From the NCBI GenBank assembly GCA_009667805.1, contig CM019065.1:22161822-22225821 (forward strand): DNA of 64,000 bases, written 5' to 3'. The stretch comes from Leptobrachium leishanense (taxonomy: Eukaryota; Chordata; Amphibia; Anura; Megophryidae). Below the pieces are notes generated by a model, which had not been told where the DNA came from, did not search any database, and was given only the letters and a program-made list of their open reading frames with translations. Below, in pieces: positions 55,869 to 64,000 of the stretch. A program made the position numbers and the translations under genes. Each line of letters begins with the position of its first letter. Position 1 is the stretch's first letter.

Positions 55869-55982
55869 CTACAGTTGCAAGAAAAAGTATGTGAACCCTT
55901 TGGGATTACGTGGAGTTTTGCATGAATTGGTCATAAAATGTGCTCTGATCTTCATCTAAGTCACAAAAATTTGAAAAACACA

Positions 55983-56184
55983 CAGGGTTATTCAGAGAGC
56001 GTGAAGAGCAGGAGAATAACTGGAGAATGACTGGAGAATGAAACATTCTACGTCAAAATAGCCAAACCAGAAAAAGTCTCCCTTTCATCTCACTTTCCAA
56101 ATCGGCTATTTTGACCTAGAATTTTTCATTCTCCAGTTATTCTCCAGTCATTCTCCTGCTTTTCACACTCTCTGAATAACCCTG
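55983..56184. mobile_element. Palindromic CAGGGTTATTC MITE
   Basis: Starts CAGGGTTATTCAGAGAGCGT and ends CTCTCTGAATAACCCTG; the arms are ~95-bp inverted repeats. Comparison with the uninterrupted Tc1 copy (20097-20110) shows a 3-bp duplication, ACA, at 55980-55982 and 56185-56187. Confidence 0.9.
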
Positions 56185-56445
56185 ACAGTCTGCTTAAAAT
56201 AATACAACACAAACATTATATGTTTTCATGTGTTTATTGAACATAGCATGTGAACATTCACAGTGCAGGGTGGAAAAAGTATGTGAACCCCTAGCCTAAT
56301 GACTTCTCCAAGAGCTAATTGGAGCCAGGAGTGAGTCCAATCAGTGTGATATTATTGGATGTATTGCTGAAAGCTGTCCTGCCCTTTAAAAACACACACC
56401 AGTTTTGGGTTTACTGGTTTCAAGAAGCACTGCCTGTTGTGAACC

Positions 56446-57462
<1,017 letters not shown>

Positions 57463-57589
57463 TTATTAAGTCCAAATGTTCACATACTTTTTCCACCATG
57501 CACTGTGAATGTTTACATGTTCTGTTCAATAAAAACATGAAAACATATAATGTTTGTGTTGTATTATTTTAAGCAGACTGTGTTTTTTT

Positions 57590-60500
57590 CACGAAGATTG
57601 TAAATACCAAATTTCACACCCGTGACATCTTCATCTGTTTTTGAAATATAGGTATACTGATAAAAGTATTCAACCCCCTTTATGCCCCCCAAGGAATTTT
57701 TAGAACATGGTAAAATATGTGTTGTTTTATTTTTCAAGACTAATCTAAATACCAATTTTCTGGTCTGTAACATCATCTGTTTTGGAGATACAGTTATCCT
57801 GTTTAAAATATTTAAAATATTCAACCCCCTTTTTTCACCCCCCACTTGGATTTTTGAAAAACGGTAAAATGCGTGTTTTTTTTTACTTTTCAAGACGAAT
57901 CCAAATACCGATTCTCACGTCTGTAACATCTTCTGTTTTTGAGCTATAGGTATCCTGTTTAAAATATTCAACCCCCTTTTTCACCCCCTTATGGGTGGAT
58001 TTTCCAAAAATCCTTCCTTAGTAGGTGCCTACATCATAAAAGCAGTGCACATTCAAAATTTCACGTTCCTAGGTTATACGGTTTCAGCTGGGCATTGATG
58101 AGTCAGTCAGTCAGGCAATCAGTCAGTCTGTCAGTCAATCAGGACTTTCGCGTTTATATATATATATAGATTGCATTACTTATATCCTTTTTAGCTGGGC
58201 GTTGATGATTCAGTCAGTCAGGACTTTTGCGTTTATATATATAGATATATTTAACCCCCCAGTTTGGCCCCCCTATGGAATTTTCAGAAAATGGTAAAAT
58301 ACTTGTGTTTTAATTTTTCAAGACGAATCTAAATACTGATTTTCACATCTGTAACATTTTCTGGTTTTAAGATACAGGTATCCTGTTTAAAATACTTAAA
58401 ATACTTAACCCCCTTTTTTCGCCCCCCAGCTGAAATTTTGAAAAATGGCAAATTATGTGTTTTTTTATTTTTCAAGAAGAATCTAAATACCGATTTTCAC
58501 ATCTGTAACATCTTCTGTTTTTGAGCTATAGGTATCCTGTTTAAAATATTCAATCCCCTTTTTCACCCCCTTAGGGGGGAGTTTCCAAAAATCCTTCCTT
58601 AGTGGGTGCCCACATCATAAAAACAGTGCACCTTCAAAACGTCACGTTCCTAGGTTAAACGGTTTTAGCTGGGCGTTGATTAGTCAGTCACTCAGTCAGG
58701 ACTTTCACGTTTATATATGTAGACTAGCTTTTGCCTGCGGCTTCGCTCGTGTGGATTTTAGGATTACTTAAAATTGTTTTTTAAAAGATCCTTGAGGTTT
58801 TTTTGGTAGAACCCCCTTTCCCCCCCACTTGGGATTTTTGGAAAATTGTAAAACACGTGTTTTTTTATTTTTTCAAGAAGAATGGAAGTGCCAAATTTCG
58901 CACCTGTAACATCTTTGGTTTTTGAAATATAGGTATACTGATAAAATTATTCACATCCCTTTCCCCCACCCTCCTTAACTGGATTTTCGGAAAATGGTAA
59001 AACATGGGGTTTTTTTGCACAAAGATTGTAAATATCTAATTTCACACCTGTAATATCATTGGTTTTTGAAATATAGGTATAGTGATAAAGGTATTCATCC
59101 CCCTTTTTGCCCACCCACTGAATTTTTGGTAAATGGTAAAATACGTGTTGTTTTATTTTCAAAACTAATCTAAATACCAATTTTCACGTCTGTAACATCT
59201 TCTGTTTTTGAGATATAGGTATCCTGTTGAAAAGTATTCACCCCTCTTTTTTCACCCACCACGTGGGATTCATGGAAAATGGTAAAACATGTGTTTTTTA
59301 TTTTTCAAGAAGATTGTAAGTGCCAGATTTCACACCTGTAACATCTTTAGTTTTTGGAAATATAGGTATACTGATAAAAGTATTCAAACCCCTTTTTTCC
59401 CCTCCCACTGGATTTTTGAAAAATGTTAAAATAGGTGTTTTTTTGTTTCTCAAGACAAATCTAAATACCATTTTTCACGTCTGTAACACCTTCTGTTTTT
59501 GAGATATAGGTATCCTGTTTAAAAGTATTCACCCCTTTTTTTTACCCCCACTTGGATTTTTGAAAAATGGTAAAACACCTGGTTCTTTATTTTCAAAAGA
59601 TTGTAATTACCAAACTTCACACCTGTAACATCTTGGTTTTTGAAATATAGATATACTGATAAAAGTATTCAGACCCCTTTCCCTCGACCCCCCACTTATT
59701 TGGATTTGTGGAAAATGGCAAAACACATGTTTGGTTTTTTTCACGAAGATTGTAAATACCAAATTTCACACCTGTAACATCTTTGGTTTTTGAAATATAG
59801 GTATACTGATAAAAATATTCAACCCCCCTTTTCACCCACCACGTGGGATTCGTGGAAAATGGTAAAACATGTGTTTTTTTGTTTTTCAAGAAGATTGTAA
59901 GTGCCAGATTTCACACCTGTAACATCTTTGGTTTTTGGAAATATAGGTATACTGATAAAAGTATTGAACCCCCTTTTTTCCCCCTCCCACTGGATTTTTG
60001 GAAAATGGTAAAATAGGTGTTTTTTTGTTTCTCAAGCAGAATCTAAATACCAATTTTCACATATGTAACATCTTCTGTTTTTGAGCTATAGGTATCCTGA
60101 TTAAAAGTATTCAGACCCCCCCTTTCCCCCCTCACTTGGGATTTTTGAAAAATGGGAAAAAACATGTTTGTTTTTTTTCACAAAGATTGTAAATACCAAA
60201 TTTCACACCCGTAACATCTTCGGTTTTTGAAATATAGGTATACTGATAAAAGTATTCAACCCCCTTTTTGCCCCCTAAGGAATTTTCAGGACATGGTAAA
60301 ATACGTGTTGTTTTATTTTTCAAGAAGAATCTAAATACCGATTTTCACGTCTGTAACATCTTCTGATTTTGAGCTATAGGTATCCTGTTTAAAATATTCA
60401 ACCCCCTTTTTCACCCCCTTAGGGGCGGAGTTTCCAAAAATCCTTCCTTAGTGGATGCCCACATCATAAAAACAGTGCACCTTCAAAATTTCACTTTCCT

Positions 60501-60780
60501 AGGTTAAACGGTTTCAGCTGGGCGTTGATGAGTCAATCAGTCAGTCAGTCAGAACTTTCACGTTTATGATAAAAGTATTCAACCCCTCTTTTTGCCCCCC
60601 CAAGGGATTTTCAGAAAATGGTAAAATACGTGTTTTTTTATATGTCAAGATGAATCTAAATAACGATTTTCACGTCTGTAACATCTTCTGTTTTTAAGAT
60701 ATAGGTATCGCGTTTAAAATATTTAAAATATTCAACCCCCTTTTTTGCCCCCCAGTTAAATTTTTGAAAAGCGGTAAAAT
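57590..60780. repeat. AT-rich tandem array, ~150-bp unit, with GTCA-rich ends
   Basis: About 20 units with the order TTTTCAAGAAGATTGTAA, TTTCACACCTGTAACATCTT, GGTTTTTGAAATATAGGTAT, CTGATAAAAGTATTCAACCC, TGGATTTTTGGAAAATGGTA. Three or four times a second block follows: CCTTCCTTAGTGGGTGCC, CACGTTCCTAGGTTA, AGCTGGGCGTTGATGAGTCA, then (GTCA)n, and at several of them a TATATATA tract (58130-58170, 58200-58250, 58680-58730, 60530-60570). At 58727 the text TAGCTTTTGCCTGCGGCTTC marks a further unit start. Class of mobile repeat not identified. Confidence 0.85.
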
Positions 60781-60789
60781 ACTTGTTTT

Positions 60790-61085
60790 TTTATTGATTG
60801 GGTTTTTTGGATTGATTCAGTGTTTTATCAGCAGTTTTTCGAATCGATTTGGTGGGTTATCTGTGGGTTTTTGGATTGATTCAGTGTTTTTAGCCGTTTT
60901 TCGGATGCGTTCGGAGGTTTTGCAGTGGTGTTTCGGATGTGTTCGGCGCTTGTTCCCTGCACTTCGGGGACCCTGTGGTGAATGATGAATTCACCCCAGG
61001 GCTGGTGAGTCGGACTTGACGAAGTGCAAGGGATGGGAGAGCACTGAAATGTTGGTGACATTTCAGTGCTGTCTGAATAACCCTA
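60790..61085. mobile_element. GTTATTC-type repeat fragment
   Basis: TTCGGATGCGTTCGG-type sequence, GGGGACCCTGTGGTGAATG and a right end GCTGTCTGAATAACCCTATA. Left side truncated by the AT-rich array. Confidence 0.6.
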
Positions 61086-61412
61086 TAGAACTCAGATTAC
61101 AACACAAGGTAGTTCACAAAACCCATGTTTTATAGTAGTGTTTCCTTTCAACTCTGTTTTAAATATATAAATTTTTATTTGCATAGAAAGTCAATAAATG
61201 TCTGAAAAATTCCTAAAACTTGAAAAAATAAAAGGAAATAAAAAGGGTGTACAGAGAATTATTTTCTGAATTTTTTTGAATATATTGTGTTCAGAGAAAA
61301 TGATACACTTTCTTCATGGCCACTAGATGTCAATATTGGCTTTCAAATGGAAACACAAACAAAAAGAGTCGGAGGAATGTGAACCAAATAAAAGGGAAAA
61401 AATTGAAATTTT

Positions 61413-62336
61413 CAGGGTTATTCAAAGAGATCCGAATTGTGGCCGGGAGGTAACCGACCAGTGAAATGCAGCGTTCGGTTACATTTGCTGGTCATTTGGC
61501 TACCCAGAGAGCAGGCAGTTCGCCAAATCTTGGCGAATTGCCGGCACATACAGTGGTTGTTCGAGGGCAATGAAATACCCATAGAGAAGCAATGCTTCAT
61601 CTATTCAGAGAACATAAAACAGCAGTGAAAAGTTGCCAAATTGCCCTGCTGTTCGGTGGTTTCATTCAACAGGTTTATTAAGGCGAATCCCATAGGCTTC
61701 AATGTTAAAAATATTCCCGTTTTAATGCAATATCTAATAAACCGTTGATTATAATATTCTGCAGTAAAAAGTCTCTTTATTTCTAGATTTTTTAGGATCT
61801 TTTAGGCATTTTTCAGGATTTGTTTTCCAAAATGTTTTTTTTCCATTTTTTTTAAATCATTTTTTCTTTTTTCTGTAACAGCCCTTTTTATTATCATTCA
61901 TTGGATTTTATATGTAAATTCCAGACATTTTTGCTCTGTAGTTTCTTTGCAAACAGAGTTTCACTTTTCAAACATTCAAGTGTACTGTTTGTTTTTTTCC
62001 ACTCCATTCGTCTGCGGTGTCGGCATTTTCTGGCGGCTGCTTTGCGCTGTGATCGGCTCCTGCTCGGGTTTCTCCAGCGTGTTTGGCGGGGTTAATCCAG
62101 ATGTTTTTGCGGGTTTCGGTGTGCATTCGCCTGGGTTTTGCGGTGAGTGTTTTGTCGGGTTTGCGGCGAGTGTTCGGCAGGTTTGCGGCTGGTTTTCCTT
62201 GCACTACGACAGCCCTGTGGTGCTTGCTGAATACACTGCAGGGTCGTCGAAATGGGATCGCCAAATCGCACCGAATTGAAGAGAACGAAAAGTCACCGAA
62301 CGTGCGGTGACTTTTCGATTCTCTTTGAATAACCCT
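61413..62336. mobile_element. CAGGGTTATTC-ended element
   Basis: Starts CAGGGTTATTCAAAGAGATC and ends CTCTTTGAATAACCCTG, 924 bp, with all family blocks (AGTCTCTTTATTTCTAG, TCGTCTGCGGTGTCGGC, GGGGTTAATCCAGATG). The most complete copy in the window. Confidence 0.88.
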
Positions 62337-62559
62337 GAATGTTAATAATAAATGGCAGGGAGCTGGGATTGTAGTGTGAGTCAGTAGACGACTGGTGCAA
62401 AAACTCATTATCTAGAAAATCAAAGGGAAAAAAAGAAAAAAACAGAGCCAGTATAGAGTGGCTATTCACTAACCTCTGAATTGCCCCGAATTGTAACATT
62501 CGGTGTAATTTTGGGCCAATTCCTCTATTTACTAAATGGTCTATTCACAATTTCGATGC

Positions 62560-63318
62560 TGTAGAGGATTATTCAAAGAAAGCTGAATTGGCTCAGAAAT
62601 TGCAACGCACTGTGAATTTCACTGTAAGGTGCAATTTCGTGGCCATTTGACTATTCAAAAAGCTGTCAGTTCACCAAATATTGGCGAATTGCCAGCGAAA
62701 TATGGTGATTTTTGTCAACGGCAGCGAAATCCCCATTGAGAAGCAATGGTTAATCTATTCCGAGACACCGAACAGCAGAGAAATGTCAGTGACATACTTG
62801 AAAAAGAGAGAAATCTCAATGTATCCTTTGTGGTAAAATACTTTGCAAGTAAATAAATAAACGCCCTGCTGTTCGGTGGTTTCATTCGGCAGGTTTAATT
62901 AGGCGAAAACCATACGTTTCAATGTAAAAAAAAAAATCCACGTTTTAATTAAATATTTATTCAACTGTTTATTCTTTTTTATTTGCAGCAGAAATTCTCT
63001 TTATTTTTTCGGCAAAATAATTATTTTTTTTCAGATTTTTTTTTAAAAAGGCATTTATTTTCTCTGTAACAGACCTTTTATTATTATTCGTAGGACCTTA
63101 TATATTATTCTCAGGCATTTTCATGCAGTAGTTTTTTATGAAAATTCCTTTTAATATTTTTTTTTTTACCCTTGTTCAGCAGCTTGAATCCCTGCACTTC
63201 AGGGACCCTGCGGCGAATGCTGAATTCCCCGGAGGGTCGGTGAATCAAACTCGAAGTATTGCAGGGGACGACAGAGCATCGAAATGTCAATGAAATTTCG
63301 GTGATCTCAGAATAACCA
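62560..63318. mobile_element. GTTATTC-type repeat copy
   Basis: From AGGATTATTCAAAGAAAGCT to GATCTCAGAATAACC, with the AATCCCCATTGAGAAGCAAT, CGCCCTGCTGTTCGGTGG and TTTATTATTATTCGTAGG blocks seen elsewhere. Non-coding. Confidence 0.65.
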
Positions 63319-63319
63319 T

Positions 63320-63961
63320 GCAAGTCTTGTGGGGTGTTCCTGGTATGCAGTGGTTAGTATGTACAAAAAGTGGTGCAAGGAACGACAACCGGTGACCCGG
63401 CATTAGGGTAATGGGCACCCAAGGCTCATTGATGCACTTGAAAAGCGAAGGCTTGACCGTCTGGTCTGATCCCATAGAAGAGGCTACTGTAGCCCAAATT
63501 TCTGAAAAACCTAAAGCTGGCCATGATAAAAAGGCACCAGCAGTTACGTGACACGCATCACCAACGTAGATGTTTGTACACCCCTTCATCATGATCATGG
63601 TGATCCCTGATGGCAGTGGCCTCTTTCAGCAGGATAATGCCCCCTGCTACACTTCAAACACTGGTTAGGAATGGGTTGAGGAACATGACAAAGATTTCAA
63701 GGTGTTGCCTTGGCCTCCAGATTCCCCAGATCTCTATCCGATTGAGCTGGAACAATAAATCCCAACAATGTAGTCCCCACCGCGCAACGTGCAGGACATG
63801 AAGGATCTGCTGCTAATGTCTTGGTACCAGATACCACCGGACACAGTCAGAGGTCTTTTGGAGTCCATGCCTTGATGCATCTGATCTGTTTTGGCATTAT
63901 GAGGGGGACATGCACGATATTAGGCAGGTGGTTTTAATGTTGTGGCTGATCAGTGTCCACT
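63320..63961 (+). pseudogene. Tc1-like transposase remnant, internally deleted
   Basis: Plus-strand pieces read GVFLVCSG-like text, then after a gap GCAGTGGCCTCTTTCAGCAG (LFQQDNAPCYTS), WPPDSPDLYPIEL, MKDLLLMSWYQIPPDTVRGL and the closing FNVVADQCPL. These are the second catalytic D (DNAP), the third acidic site (PIEL) and the C-terminus of a Tc1-type transposase. Stops and frameshifts are frequent and the middle third is missing. The right inverted repeat (GTGGTTTTAATGTTGTGGCT) ends near 63957. Confidence 0.75.
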
Positions 63962-64000
63962 GAACGTATATAATATGCAACTTGTGTTGTTAGAGCTCAT

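Noticed and set aside
58080..58110. Hammerhead-like TTGATGAGTC in the AT-rich array
   Set aside because: The first core base is T not C, and no GAAA follows a stem II, so no ribozyme can be supported.

Overview
The window is vertebrate nuclear DNA, most likely from an anuran amphibian. The reasons are two tandem type-2 vomeronasal receptor (V2R) genes on the minus strand, an L1/Tx1-style LINE, an L2-like LINE, several Tc1-like transposons, hAT-type elements, TTAA-flanked elements and long minisatellites. The species call is inference; the gene and element families are read from sequence.

Both genes are transcribed leftwards. V2R gene A (51747 to 22302) is complete. Its six exons are 221, 292, 831, 228, 124 and 905 bp, joined in phase to 2601 nt (866 codons plus stop) with no frameshift or stop. 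Exon 5 (28022-28145) is too short to show as an open frame and uses a GC splice donor. V2R gene B (14320 to beyond the left edge) shows intact exons 1-4 (221, 292, 831, 222 bp); exons 5-6 lie outside. The two are head to tail, with about 8 kb between them.

Nearly everything else is transposon, nested many layers deep. Gene B intron 2 holds a hAT-type element (3961-5870) with a TTAA element inside. Gene B intron 1 holds a minisatellite split by an L2-like LINE (7652-9026) and by a gag-only LTR retrotransposon (9243-11886), then a LINE tail and another hAT-type copy (13025-13563). The intergenic part holds a CAGGGTTATTC-ended element, a minisatellite, a tandem element carrying hammerhead ribozymes (18017-18898) and a Tc1-like element (19993-21615). 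Gene A intron 5 holds a 2.9-kb hAT-type element filled by a 26-bp minisatellite. Intron 2 holds a full-length L1 (36837-42440) and an RPS25 processed pseudogene beside the exon 2 splice donor. Intron 1 holds a Tc1-like copy and a 2.3-kb minisatellite. Upstream of gene A lie a degenerate tandem array, a telomere-like stretch, a second Tc1-like copy and a 3.2-kb AT-rich array.

The most notable signals are: (1) a 323-bp tandem unit on the minus strand with complete type I hammerhead ribozyme folds, inserted as a block with an 11-bp target duplication, i.e. a retrozyme-like or Penelope-linked element; (2) an RPS25 retrocopy whose 18-bp target duplication copies the V2R exon 2 splice donor; (3) the GC-AG intron and hidden exon 5 of gene A; (4) minisatellites with a shared core and neighbouring GC-rich palindromes, one clearly inside a hAT-type transposon.
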